NCBI GenBank assembly: GCA_022822665.1
Contig: JAJEAR010000060.1
Location: forward strand, 58,357-122,356
Reading direction: 5' to 3'
Origin: Alphaproteobacteria bacterium
GTDB lineage: Bacteria; Pseudomonadota; Alphaproteobacteria; Thalassobaculales; Thalassobaculaceae
Length of the DNA: 64,000 bases
Shown piece after piece: positions 27,292 through 36,661 of this stretch; the stretch's first letter is position 1, and each line of letters starts with the position of its first letter. A program made the translations under genes and the position numbers. The notes under the pieces were generated by a model that saw nothing but the letters and a program-made list of their open reading frames with translations, was not told the origin of the DNA and ran no database searches.

Positions 27292-28671
27292 CTATCCGAG
27301 CGGCTTGCCGATTTCCTCGAAGTACTGGCGCGTGACCCTGAACACCATCGGCGCCAGCAACAGCAGTCCAACCAGGTTCGGCACCGCCATCAGTCCGTTC
27401 AGGGTATCCGCCAGGTTCCACACCAGGTCCACCTTCACGTTGGCGAAGGCGAGTGCGGCCGCCACCCACAGCCCCCGGTAGATGAACAGGCTCTTCTCCT
27501 TGAACAGGTACTGCCAGCACCGCTCGCCGTAATAGGACCAGCCGAGAATGGTTGTGAAGGCGAACACCGCGAGCGCGATGGTGACGATGTACTGCCCGCC
27601 CGCCATCGAGGTCTCGAAACCGGTGGAGGTCAGCACCGCGCCGGTCAGCCCGCCGCCGTCCGGGCCGGTCAGCGTCCAGGCGCCCGAGGTCAGGATGACC
27701 AGCGCCGTCATCGTGCACACCACGATGGTATCGATGAAGGTGCCGAGCATGGCGATGATGCCCTGCCTCACCGGGCTGTTGGTCTGCGCCGCCGCATGCG
27801 CGATGGCCGCCGAGCCGAGGCCGGATTCGTTGGAGAACACGCCCCGCGCGATCCCGAAACGAATGGCGGCCGCCACCGCTGCCCCGGCGAAGCCGCCGGT
27901 CGCCGCGGCCGGGGTGAAGGCATGGGTGAAGATCAGTCCGATGGCTTCGGGTATCTCGGTGATATTGATCACGAGGACCAGCAGCGCGGCTCCGAGATAG
28001 AGCACGATCATCGCCGGCACCAGCTTGCCCGCAACCTCGCCAATGCGCCTGATGCCGCCGATCACGACGACACCGACCAGCGCCGCAACGATGACACCGG
28101 TGGCCCATGTCGGCACACCGAAGCTGTTGTCGAGTGCCGCCGCCATGGAGTTGACCTGCACCGCGTTGCCGATGCCGAATGCGGCCACGGCACCGAATAC
28201 CGCAAACGCCAAACCCAGCCACTTGCCGAGTTCGGGAGCAAACTCACCGACGCCGTTGCGCAGGTAGTACATCGGCCCGCCGACGTACTTTCCCGTGGCA
28301 TCCCGTTCCCGGTAGGTGACCGCGCAGACCGCCTCGGCGTACTTGGTGGCCATGCCGAACAGCGCGATCAGCCACATGTAGAAGATCGCACCCGGCCCGC
28401 CGAGCGCGATGGCGGTGGCGACACCCGCGATGTTTCCGGTGCCGACGGTCGCCGACAGCGCTGTCATCAACGCGTTGAACGGCTTGACCTCACCCTCGCC
28501 GGTGGCGCCTTCCTTGTCGAACAGCAGCCGGAAGCCGTAGCCCACCTTGCGCCAGGGCATGAACACCAGGCCCAGGGTCAGGAGCACCCCGGTCACGCCC
28601 AGGATACCCAGCATGGGCGGACCCCAGGCGAATGCGTTGATCGCATCGATGATCAGGTTCAGCCGGTCCAT
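27292..28671 (-). CDS. AGCS-family sodium:alanine/glycine symporter
   Basis: 459 residues with about 10-11 membrane spans. AGCS carriers import alanine or glycine with sodium. Signature parts: NALMTALSATVGTGNIAGVA near residue 70, YAEAVCAVTYRERD, GGPMYYLRNG, NESGLGSAAIAHAAA and GWSYYGERC. The ATG at 28671 has GGAG 8-9 bases upstream; the in-frame start at 28698 lacks one. A single-gene unit. Confidence 0.95.
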   Translation of the reverse strand: MDRLNLIIDAINAFAWGPPMLGILGVTGVLLTLGLVFMPWRKVGYGFRLLFDKEGATGEGEVKPFNALMTALSATVGTGNIAGVATAIALGGPGAIFYMWLIALFGMATKYAEAVCAVTYRERDATGKYVGGPMYYLRNGVGEFAPELGKWLGLAFAVFGAVAAFGIGNAVQVNSMAAALDNSFGVPTWATGVIVAALVGVVVIGGIRRIGEVAGKLVPAMIVLYLGAALLVLVINITEIPEAIGLIFTHAFTPAAATGGFAGAAVAAAIRFGIARGVFSNESGLGSAAIAHAAAQTNSPVRQGIIAMLGTFIDTIVVCTMTALVILTSGAWTLTGPDGGGLTGAVLTSTGFETSMAGGQYIVTIALAVFAFTTILGWSYYGERCWQYLFKEKSLFIYRGLWVAAALAFANVKVDLVWNLADTLNGLMAVPNLVGLLLLAPMVFRVTRQYFEEIGKPLG

Positions 28672-29354
28672 TCCGCTTCTCCGCTCTCTTCCAGCCAACC
28701 GGAGTACGCGATTGGCGTTGCCGGTTGCCCCGGCTTGGTCGCAGGATCAGGTCGAAGGGCGGTAGCCGGAGGGTTCAGCGTCCGGTGCCGACAAGTCTCC
28801 CGACTTCACGTGCTCAGCCGAGAACCCAGTATCATCGGCAAGGGTACGAAAACACGTTCCAGAGGCAAGGCCTCCTGGATCGATTTCCTTTGCCCTGTGG
28901 CATATCTGTTGGGTCGTCGAGGCAATTCGGATTGACCGGGTTCTTCTCGGCACACACCTGCGTTGACTGCTCGGCACTGTGGACCGGATGTCCCTGTAAC
29001 GGCGTGCCTGCTCGTGCCTGGTGTCATCGCAGCAGCCTGCCCTGGCGGTTCCGGAATGGGTGCTGCAGGCGATACCGGCGCTTGCGGTCCATCGACGGCT
29101 TCCGGCGTACCCCAGCCAGGATGCGGGTCGAAGGTTCACGTGCGCGGGCCCGGCGACCCGCCGATGAGGCGAAAGCGCGGTGTCAGGCGCCAGGCCGCCA
29201 ACGAGAAACCGAGCTTGGCAGGCGGAGCACTGTGCCTGCCCGACAGGGAGCCGGCGGGACCGCCCGGGCGATAGCCGGACTCGCCTGGGTCATCCCGAAG
29301 ACGGGACCGAAGACCCGCCCTGCGTGCTCGAGGACAAGTCGGTCGCAAGACGGT
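28672..29354. other. Intergenic stretch, no gene recognised
   Basis: 683 bases between the symporter start and the L,D-transpeptidase stop. Long frames exist on both strands but are antisense or composition-driven, with no recognisable family. It should hold the symporter promoter on the minus strand. Confidence 0.4.
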
Positions 29355-29879
29355 TTACGGGTGTACCCTGGTTATCCTGACCACATCTCCCGGCTGCATC
29401 ATCCCCACCACATCGACCAGGTCGCGAAGTGCGAGCGCCACGCAGCCCGCCGTCGGCGCGTAATCCGGCCGGGCGACATGCATGAAGATGGCGCTGCCCA
29501 GGCCGGGAACCGCCGGTGCATCGTTGTAGCCAAGATCGACCAGCAGGTCGTACAGCCCGTCTTCGCGCCAGAGACGCTCGTGGCGCGAAGGGAAGGGCAG
29601 AGTGACCGGCCGGTTGTAGTTCGACGGATCCGACGGATCGTCGCACCAGCCGAGATCGGGATCGATACCGGTTGCGGCGAGCCCGCAGGCGGGTCGTTCG
29701 ATCCGGTCCTCGCGGTAGTACAGTCTGCGCACCGGCCAGCAACCGATCGGGGTCGCGCAGTCACCTTCGCGCTTGTCGACAACGGCGCCGCCCGCGCCGA
29801 CGCAGCACCGGTATTCGCACCCGCGTGCGAACAGCCGGCCCCGCATCGGGTCGTCGGCCACCAGCACCTGAAATTCCAT
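29355..29879 (-). CDS. L,D-transpeptidase family protein (YkuD domain)
   Basis: 174 residues. YkuD-fold enzymes use a catalytic Cys to form 3-3 peptidoglycan crosslinks or attach proteins. The motif is visible as IFMHVARPDYAPTAGCVAL: the His and the Thr-x-Gly-Cys near residue 150 (S/TxGC). This compact type with ATPIGCWPVRRLYYRED has no obvious signal peptide. The ATG at 29879 has GGGGGAG 8 bases upstream; two in-frame ATGs further up are less well placed. No operon partner. Confidence 0.85.
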   Translation of the reverse strand: MEFQVLVADDPMRGRLFARGCEYRCCVGAGGAVVDKREGDCATPIGCWPVRRLYYREDRIERPACGLAATGIDPDLGWCDDPSDPSNYNRPVTLPFPSRHERLWREDGLYDLLVDLGYNDAPAVPGLGSAIFMHVARPDYAPTAGCVALALRDLVDVVGMMQPGDVVRITRVHP

Positions 29880-30131
29880 GATGCGCTCCCCCATTCCTGG
29901 CAACGCTACCAAGCCGGGGCCGGGCGCGAACCGAACGGCGTCCCGGGCGAGTGTGGATCAGTGCGGCGCCCGGAAACACCTCGCCCGTATCGCGACCGCG
30001 GCAATGTTGCGAGGCCGCCCGCGACGTGGTCCGCTCCGGCGCGACCGCGTCCTCGCTCCCGGCTCCGGATCACCCCGCGTGCCCGGGGCGGGACGGACGG
30101 GCGGCGGGACAGGCATCGAGGACCAGACGTC

Positions 30132-33100
30132 TCACGACTGCGGCGGTGCTCCGTAGCCTCCGCCGCCCGGGGTGGCGAGCAGGATGACATCCCCGGGTTC
30201 GACCCCCTGCTGCGCCTTGGGGTTGACCGACACCCCGTTGATCTCGACCCGGCCGGTCCCGCCGTTCCCGCCACCGGCAAGCCCGCGCGCCGGTGCGTCG
30301 GTGCGTTCGGCGAGAAAGGCGACCACCCCCGGTGTCGCGCCGGTGTAGCGCAGTTCGACCAGCTGGCCGCGACCACCCGTGTGCAGCCCGGGGCCACCCG
30401 ACCCGTCGCGCAGTTCGCGGCGCAGGATACGGACCGGCAGGCGATGCTCGATCTCTTCCGCGGAGGTCGCGGAGATGTTCGACGGCCAGCTGACGCAGGA
30501 CAGGCCATCGCCCCGCGCCGATGCTCCCATGCCGCCGTTGAAGAAGAACAGTCCCGCCACGCGGGTTCCGTCGGCATGGGTGCCGTTGATGTTGACACAC
30601 CAGATCGGTGAACCCGCGCCGGCCAGCACGCGGTCGGGAACGATCCCCCACAGCGCTTCCATCACCAGGGCGGGAATGTAGTGCCCGGTCAGCACCCGGG
30701 AGCCGACCGCCGCCGGGTGACGCGGATTGACGATCGAGCCCTCCGGGGCCGCGAAGTCAAGCGGTACCAGCACCCCGTCATTGTTCGGAAGCTCGGAAGC
30801 GAGCGACGACTTCACCGCGTAGGCCGACATGGCCCGGGTGTAACAGAACGGGCAGTTTATCGCGCGGTCCACCTGGCCGGATGATCCAGAGAAGTCGACT
30901 GCGAGCCGCTCTCCCGCCACCTCGACCCGCGCCCTGAGCGTGACCGGCCGGTCAGCCAGGCCGTCGGTCGATACCGACGCCCGGTAGGCTCCGTCGGGCA
31001 GCGCACCGATCGCGTCGCGCAAGGCATGTTCGCTGCGGGAGCGAACCGCATGCGAAAGGCCTCGCAGGTCGGCAAGTCCGTAGGTGTCCAGTATCTCGCG
31101 GACCCGGCGTTCCATCACGGCCAGTGCGCCGAGCTGGGCATCGAGATCGCCTTCCACCTGGTCGGGCACCCGCACGTTCTGGCGCAGCATGGCAAGCAGG
31201 GTCTCGTCCGGCCTGCCGCGCTCGTGCAGCTTCAGGATCGGGATCTGCAGCCCCTCCTCGTACACCTCGCGCGGTTCCGGCGAACGGATCTTTCCTCCGA
31301 TGTCCGGCGCATGCGCGGTACTGGCCGCAAAGCCGACGATCCTGCCCGACGGCCCGCAAATCGGACGGCAGACCGAGATGTCCGGCAGATGTCCCGTGCC
31401 CATGTGGGGGTCGTTGGTAACCAGCACATCACCGCTGCCGAGCGTGTCCGGCGGGAACTTCCTGATCATGTGCTTGACGGTATCGGGCAGCGTGCCGATG
31501 AAGGAGGGAATGCTGTCGCTCGCCTGTGCCAGTGCCCGGCCCTCGATGTCGGTGACAATGCACGAGAAGTCGTAGGATTCCCTGACCACCGTGGAGAAGG
31601 ACGCGCGCACCAGCGAGGCCGCTGCCTCGTCAACCGCCGCGATCAGACGGTTCCACAGGATCTCGAGGTGAACCGGGTCATCCATTTCCACGTGGCGCGA
31701 CCGCGACGCGTGAGCCGGGTCGAGGTCGATGACAAGGTTGCCCATGTCGTCGACCCGCAACCATGACTGTTCGGGCAGGACCGTGGTGGCCTGTCCCTCC
31801 TCGATCACCGCCGGCCCCTCGGCGACGGCACCCGTACCAAGTCCGCCGCGATCGAGTACCGGCACCGCACGCGGTTCGGTCCATCCCGGGAACTGCACCC
31901 TGCGCTCCCGTCGGCCGGCGGGAGCACGGTCGCGAACATCAGCCAGTCGAGGCACCATGTCGGGGGAAATCACGGCTGCACGAACAACCGACCGGGCCGT
32001 CATGAACTCGACCGCCACCGTTTCCAGAGATCGACCGTAGTCGCGCTCGTGCGCCTCGTGAAACGCCGCCGAGATCGCCGCGTACGGATCGTCGGAGCCG
32101 AGCGCCCGGGTGATGTCGACCACAAGAACCGTACCCTGCCCCCGGTAGCGCAGTTCGGCGAACCTCCGGCATTCCGGCGCCCCCTGCGCCGCCAGGGCGG
32201 ACACGGTCTGCTTCGCCGAGTCCTCCAGCGCCTCGTAGATGCGCACGAGCTCAGCGGGGTCGACAGATGCCACTGCGGTTCCGACTGACGCAGCGCTGTC
32301 CACCCGGACCGGCGCCACCGCCAGTCCGAGGGCAGATGCCACGCCGGCTGCAGGCGGAATGATGACCCGGGAGATCCCGAGCCGGGCCGCGACCGAGCAG
32401 GCATGGGCCGGCGCAGCACCCCCGGTCGCGAACAGGGCGTAGTCACGGGGATCGCGACCCTTGCGCGCAAGGTGGACCTGGGCTGCCCGGGCCATGGTCT
32501 CGCGAACCACGTCCTGGATGCCCCGCGCCGTCCCGGCAACACCGAGTCCCAGTTCCGCCCCGGTAGCCGCCATCGCACTGGCGGCCGCCTGCGGGTCGAG
32601 CTCGATCAGGTCGGACGCGAAGCCGTCCGCGTTCAGACTGCCCAGGACCAGGTCGGCGTCGGTCACGGTGGCACGGGTTGCGCCCCGCCCGTAGCACGCC
32701 GGCCCGGGTTCGGCGCCGGCACTGTCCGGCCCCACCTTCAGCAGGCCAAGCGCATCACGCCGGGCTATGCTGCCGCCCCCGGCGCCGATCTCGAGCAGCT
32801 CGACCGTGGTGATGTCGACCGGCAGCCCGCTGCCCGGCACGAACCTGCGTTCCCGTGCGACCTCGAACTCGTGCGCCACCTCGGGCATGCCGTCGTCGAC
32901 GATGGCGATCTTGGCCGTGGTCCCGCCCATGTCGAAGGCGACCAGTCTCGCCTCCTCAATCGCCGTGCCGGTCCTTGCGGCGCACATGGCGCCCGCGGCC
33001 GGCCCGGATTCCAGCAACCGCACCGGCATGTGGCACGCCACCCCGGCAGTGGTCAGACCTCCGCTGGAGAGCATCAACATCAGTGGTGCCGTGACCCCCT

Positions 33101-33800
33101 CGTCGCGCAGAACCCCGGTCAGACCCTCGATGTAGTCCTCGGCCAGCGGCTTGATGCAGGCGTTGATGACCGCGGTCTGGAAGCGCTCGAACTCCCCGGG
33201 CCTGGTTGCGACATCCGACGAGACGGTGACGCGCACCCCGGGACAGGCTTCCCGCACCAGCTTCGCGGCCCGGTGTTCATGTGCCGGGTTGACATGGGAA
33301 TTGACACAGGCGATGGCGAGCGACTGCACACCGGACGCGACCAGGCGCAACGCCGCATCGCGCACGCCGTCCTCGTCGAGTTCGACCAGGATCGTGCCGT
33401 CGGCCGCGACGCGCTCGTCGACCTCGAGGCGAAGGTCCCGGGGAACCAGCGGCTCGGGAAAGTGCAGGAACAGGTCGTAGATGTCGTACTTGCGCTCTCG
33501 ACCGAGTTCCAGCACGTCGCGGAACCCCGCGGTGGTGATCAGTCCGGTTTTCGCTCCCTTGCGCTCAATGAGCGCATTGCTGAACAACGTGGTCGCGTGG
33601 ATCACACGCGAGACGGCCCCACCCCCGCCAATGCGGTCCAGCAGGTCCCGAAGTCCCCGGGCGACGCCGAGCTCCGGCCGCGAAGCGACGGTCGGGGTCT
33701 TGGCAACCAGGTAGTCGCCCCGCACCGGGTCAAGCGCGACCAGGTCAGTAAAGGTTCCGCCAATGTCGATGCCGAGAACCCGGTCGGAAGGACTGTTCAC
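30132..33800 (-). CDS. Fused hydantoinase A/B (5-oxoprolinase-like) protein
   Basis: 1222 residues joining two subunits that are usually separate. Residues 1-690 are HyuA-like: VLGIDIGGTFTDLVALD (ATP site), HATTLFSNALIERKGAKTG, AFDMGGTTAKIAIV and AGGGSIAR. From about residue 706 (MDDPVHLEILWNRL) the HyuB part begins: SFSTVVRESYDFSC, VTNDPHMGTGHLPD and the C-terminal LLATPGGGGYGAP. Such proteins hydrolyse 5-oxoproline, N-methylhydantoin or related cyclic amides with ATP, or carboxylate ketones. No stop or frameshift separates the halves. The GTG at 33800 is chosen because the fold starts just after it. It is divergent from the TauD gene. Confidence 0.93.
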   Translation of the reverse strand: MNSPSDRVLGIDIGGTFTDLVALDPVRGDYLVAKTPTVASRPELGVARGLRDLLDRIGGGGAVSRVIHATTLFSNALIERKGAKTGLITTAGFRDVLELGRERKYDIYDLFLHFPEPLVPRDLRLEVDERVAADGTILVELDEDGVRDAALRLVASGVQSLAIACVNSHVNPAHEHRAAKLVREACPGVRVTVSSDVATRPGEFERFQTAVINACIKPLAEDYIEGLTGVLRDEGVTAPLMLMLSSGGLTTAGVACHMPVRLLESGPAAGAMCAARTGTAIEEARLVAFDMGGTTAKIAIVDDGMPEVAHEFEVARERRFVPGSGLPVDITTVELLEIGAGGGSIARRDALGLLKVGPDSAGAEPGPACYGRGATRATVTDADLVLGSLNADGFASDLIELDPQAAASAMAATGAELGLGVAGTARGIQDVVRETMARAAQVHLARKGRDPRDYALFATGGAAPAHACSVAARLGISRVIIPPAAGVASALGLAVAPVRVDSAASVGTAVASVDPAELVRIYEALEDSAKQTVSALAAQGAPECRRFAELRYRGQGTVLVVDITRALGSDDPYAAISAAFHEAHERDYGRSLETVAVEFMTARSVVRAAVISPDMVPRLADVRDRAPAGRRERRVQFPGWTEPRAVPVLDRGGLGTGAVAEGPAVIEEGQATTVLPEQSWLRVDDMGNLVIDLDPAHASRSRHVEMDDPVHLEILWNRLIAAVDEAAASLVRASFSTVVRESYDFSCIVTDIEGRALAQASDSIPSFIGTLPDTVKHMIRKFPPDTLGSGDVLVTNDPHMGTGHLPDISVCRPICGPSGRIVGFAASTAHAPDIGGKIRSPEPREVYEEGLQIPILKLHERGRPDETLLAMLRQNVRVPDQVEGDLDAQLGALAVMERRVREILDTYGLADLRGLSHAVRSRSEHALRDAIGALPDGAYRASVSTDGLADRPVTLRARVEVAGERLAVDFSGSSGQVDRAINCPFCYTRAMSAYAVKSSLASELPNNDGVLVPLDFAAPEGSIVNPRHPAAVGSRVLTGHYIPALVMEALWGIVPDRVLAGAGSPIWCVNINGTHADGTRVAGLFFFNGGMGASARGDGLSCVSWPSNISATSAEEIEHRLPVRILRRELRDGSGGPGLHTGGRGQLVELRYTGATPGVVAFLAERTDAPARGLAGGGNGGTGRVEINGVSVNPKAQQGVEPGDVILLATPGGGGYGAPPQS

Positions 33801-33951
33801 AGGCGATGCTCCGTCGTTGGATACCGGCGCGGGACTGATCACGGTTCGGATGACCGGCACCGGGCTGGCGCTTCCGGTGGACGCGCCAGACAAGCGTTCC
33901 TACTCTGGGTCTGTTGCCGTATCGTGCGCCGAGACGGACCCGGAGCGCGCC
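33801..33951. promoter_or_regulatory. Divergent promoter region of hydantoinase and TauD genes
   Basis: 151 bases between two opposite starts; promoters for the hydantoinase (minus) and the dioxygenase-led cluster (plus) should lie here. The GntR regulator at 34836 is a plausible controller, but no dyad operator was picked out with confidence. An upstream in-frame extension of the hydantoinase covers part of it. Confidence 0.35.
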
Positions 33952-34806
33952 ATGACCGTGACGATCACACCGCTTGCCCGCTATTTCGCAGCCGAGGTGA
34001 AAGGCGTCAACCTCACCGAGCCGGTCAACGACCGCGACTTCGCCGAGGTCGCTGACGCGTTCGAGACCCATTCCATCCTGGTGTTCCGCAACCAGCCACT
34101 CAGTGACGGGCAGCAGGTTGCCTTCTCCCGGCGCTTCGGCCCGCTCGAAACCACCGTCAACTCGAACCCGGGCGGTGCCGGAACCGAGGTTGCCGTCCTT
34201 TCCAACCTCGACCGCGACGGGTCGGTGATCCCGCCCGAGGACCGGCGCATGGTTTTCAACACCGGCAACCAGATGTGGCACACCGACAGTTCGTTCAAGC
34301 CGGTACCGGCGACAGCCTCGCTGCTTTCGGCTCGGAGGGTCCCTCCTCGGGGAGGGGAGACGGAGTTCGCAACCATGCGAGCGGCATACGACGCGCTGGA
34401 AGCCGACCAGAGGGCCAAACTCGACGAAATGGTCTGCGTGCACGACTTCGCCTACTCCCGCGGACTGATCGACCCGAACCTGTTGCGCGCGTGCGACAAG
34501 TCGGAAGTCCCGCCGGTGCGTCACCCGCTGGTGCGAAGCAATCCCGCAAACGGTCGACGCAACCTGTTTACCGGTGCCCACGCTTCCTATGTTGACGGGA
34601 TGCCCCTCGCCGAGGGACGACGGCTGATCGGTGAGCTAACGGCGCATGCCACCCGGCCAGAGTTCGTCTATCGCCATCAATGGCAGGAGGGTGACCTGGT
34701 GATGTGGGACAACCGCTGCGCCCTGCATCGCGGCCGTCCATGGGACCCCGGACACGCCCGCGTGATGCATCGCACCACGATCGCCGGGGCAGGACCGACA
34801 CTGTGA
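33952..34806 (+). CDS. TauD/TfdA family Fe(II)/2-oxoglutarate dioxygenase
   Basis: 284 residues. This family hydroxylates a substrate while decarboxylating 2-oxoglutarate, often to cleave C-S, C-O or C-N bonds. The iron ligands are His110 and Asp112 (WHTDSSF) and a distal His259 (ALHRGRPWD); a downstream Arg (near 270-274) would bind 2-oxoglutarate. Length fits the family. Followed 29 bases later by the GntR regulator gene. Substrate unknown; it probably opens the catabolic cluster running to 43903. Confidence 0.93.
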   Translation: MTVTITPLARYFAAEVKGVNLTEPVNDRDFAEVADAFETHSILVFRNQPLSDGQQVAFSRRFGPLETTVNSNPGGAGTEVAVLSNLDRDGSVIPPEDRRMVFNTGNQMWHTDSSFKPVPATASLLSARRVPPRGGETEFATMRAAYDALEADQRAKLDEMVCVHDFAYSRGLIDPNLLRACDKSEVPPVRHPLVRSNPANGRRNLFTGAHASYVDGMPLAEGRRLIGELTAHATRPEFVYRHQWQEGDLVMWDNRCALHRGRPWDPGHARVMHRTTIAGAGPTL

Positions 34807-34835
34807 GCGGACGAGGCACGACGGGGCCTGGCTGA

Positions 34836-35519
34836 ATGGACTTCCAGGACCTTCTCTCGGCCGACCTTGCCGACCTGCATCCCCAGGCGCCGGAAAGCCT
34901 GCAGGAAATCGCCTTTCACCGCCTCGAGGAAATGATTGTTCGCCTCGAGTTCGCTCCGCGTTCCGTGCTGACTGAAAAGCGGCTCGCAGCCGCAATCGGG
35001 ATCGGACGTACTCCGGTCCGGGAGGCCATCCAGCGCCTTGCGCTCGCAGGCCTGCTCGAAGTGCGGCCGCGACGCGGCATCTACGTGACCGATGTCGATG
35101 GCGAAAGCGTGCGGCGCATGCTGGAAGTGAGCCGCGGGATCGATTCTGCCGTGGCCCGGGGCGCCGCGTTGCGGGCTACCCCGGCGCAGCGCCGGAGCCT
35201 GATGCGGATTGCGGCGGAGTTCGAATCCGCGGCGTCACGCCACGACCCGGTTGGCCTGCTTCGTGCGGACAGCGAGTTCAACGCTCTGTGCCTTGCCGCG
35301 ATGGACAACGAACATGCGACCAAGATCTGCCGCATGATCCATCCGCACACCCGACGTTTCTGGTTCTGCCACCACGAGGCTAGCGGTGATCTCGTGCTCG
35401 GTCCGCGCCTGCATGCCCGCGCGGCGCGTGCGGTCTCTGCGGGCGACGCGGACAAGGCCGAGGACGCGTTCCGGCGTATCAACGACTACCTTGAGAGTTT
35501 CGTCCGCGCGATACTGTGA
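34836..35519 (+). CDS. GntR-family transcriptional regulator (FCD type)
   Basis: 227 residues. An N-terminal winged helix (residues 20-90: LTEKRLAAAIGIGRTPVREAI, then LARRGIYVTD-like wing VRPRRGIYVTDVD) is joined to an all-helical FCD effector domain (residues 95-225, with D/H residues such as RADSEFNALCL that usually bind a metal and a carboxylate ligand). FCD regulators commonly repress catabolic genes and release DNA on binding a small acid. Its place between the dioxygenase and the Rieske gene makes it the likely local regulator. Confidence 0.92.
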   Translation: MDFQDLLSADLADLHPQAPESLQEIAFHRLEEMIVRLEFAPRSVLTEKRLAAAIGIGRTPVREAIQRLALAGLLEVRPRRGIYVTDVDGESVRRMLEVSRGIDSAVARGAALRATPAQRRSLMRIAAEFESAASRHDPVGLLRADSEFNALCLAAMDNEHATKICRMIHPHTRRFWFCHHEASGDLVLGPRLHARAARAVSAGDADKAEDAFRRINDYLESFVRAIL

Positions 35520-35583
35520 ACGCCGGTCCCCCGCGGTGCGGCGCACTTGCACCGCCCTGTCCCGGGTGGCAGTGTCGCGTGCC

Positions 35584-36648
35584 ATGAGTACATCCCGAAG
35601 CGTGCCCGGTTCGCAGGAATTTCTTCGCGATTGCTGGTACCTCGCGTCGCCATCGGCCGACCTGGCACCGGGACGGCTGGTCGGGGCCACCATCCTGGGC
35701 GAACCCGTCCTGCTCGGCCGGCGCCGCGACGGCGCGGCCTTCGCCCTGCGCGACATCTGTCCGCACCGTGGAATTCCGCTGAGCGAAGGCTGCATGGCTG
35801 ACGACGAGGTCGAGTGCTCCTACCACGGCTGGCGCTTCAGTACTGACGGAACATGCACCGCCATTCCTTCCCTGGTCGAGGGCCAGGACTTGGAACTCCG
35901 GCGGATCCGCGTTCGTTCCTACCCGGTGCACGAGGCTTCGGGACTGCTGTGGATCTACATGCCGCGGGCCGGGACGCGCGGGGACGGCAGCACGGCCACA
36001 GCACCTCCCGACCTGCCGCCGGGGACCGGCAACCCGCGGCTTGCCACGCAAATGATGATGCCATGCCACGTCGATCACGCGGTGATCGGGCTGATGGATC
36101 CCGCCCACGGCCCGTTCGTTCACCGGTCGTGGTGGTGGCGTTCCCGGCGTTCCATCCACGCCAAGGAGCGCAGGTTCGGTCCGTCGGAGTACGGCTTCAC
36201 CATGCTGCCCCACCGCCCGTCGCGAAACTCCGCAGCCTACAGGCTGCTCGGTGGCAAGCCCGTCACGCAGATCAGCTTCCGGCTTCCCGGAGTGCGCATT
36301 GAACACGTCCGCGTCGGATCGCATGCGCTGGTCGGACTGACCGCGGTCACCCCGGTCACCGAACACTCCTCCGCCTTGCACCATGTCATGTACTGGACGA
36401 TGCCCTGGCTCACGGTCCTGAAGCCGGTGTTGCGCCCGTTCGCGCGCTCCTTCCTGGAACAGGACCGCCGTATCGTCGAGAAACAGCAACGCGGCCTCAG
36501 GCACCACCCGAGCATGCTCCTGATCGACGACGCGGATGTCCAGGCGCGATGGTACTACCGCCTCAAGAAGGCGCACCAGCGCATGGTGGACGAGCAGGCG
36601 CCATTCGAGAACCCGGTAACCGAGTCGATCCTGCGCTGGCGCAGTTAG
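35584..36648 (+). CDS. Rieske [2Fe-2S] ring-hydroxylating/demethylating oxygenase
   Basis: 354 residues. The Rieske cluster ligands are Cys59-x-His61 (CPHRG) and Cys78-x2-His81 (CSYHGW). The mononuclear iron site is DPAHGPFVH in the pattern DxxHxxxxH. Such alpha subunits hydroxylate or dealkylate aromatics, betaines or terpenoids with O2 and electrons from a reductase. No reductase gene follows directly, so electrons must come from elsewhere. The ATG at 35584 begins just before GSQEFLRDCWYLA, the family start. An MFS transporter follows after 13 bases. Confidence 0.92.
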   Translation: MSTSRSVPGSQEFLRDCWYLASPSADLAPGRLVGATILGEPVLLGRRRDGAAFALRDICPHRGIPLSEGCMADDEVECSYHGWRFSTDGTCTAIPSLVEGQDLELRRIRVRSYPVHEASGLLWIYMPRAGTRGDGSTATAPPDLPPGTGNPRLATQMMMPCHVDHAVIGLMDPAHGPFVHRSWWWRSRRSIHAKERRFGPSEYGFTMLPHRPSRNSAAYRLLGGKPVTQISFRLPGVRIEHVRVGSHALVGLTAVTPVTEHSSALHHVMYWTMPWLTVLKPVLRPFARSFLEQDRRIVEKQQRGLRHHPSMLLIDDADVQARWYYRLKKAHQRMVDEQAPFENPVTESILRWRS

Positions 36649-36661
36649 GGACCGGGCCGGC

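Noticed and set aside
28725..30611. A 628-codon plus-strand open frame
   Set aside because: It lies antisense to the L,D-transpeptidase and hydantoinase genes, its translation is Arg/Pro-rich with no motif, and GC-rich codons on the other strand explain it.
32403..34055. A 550-codon plus-strand open frame
   Set aside because: Shadow of the hydantoinase gene on the opposite strand; no motif was seen.
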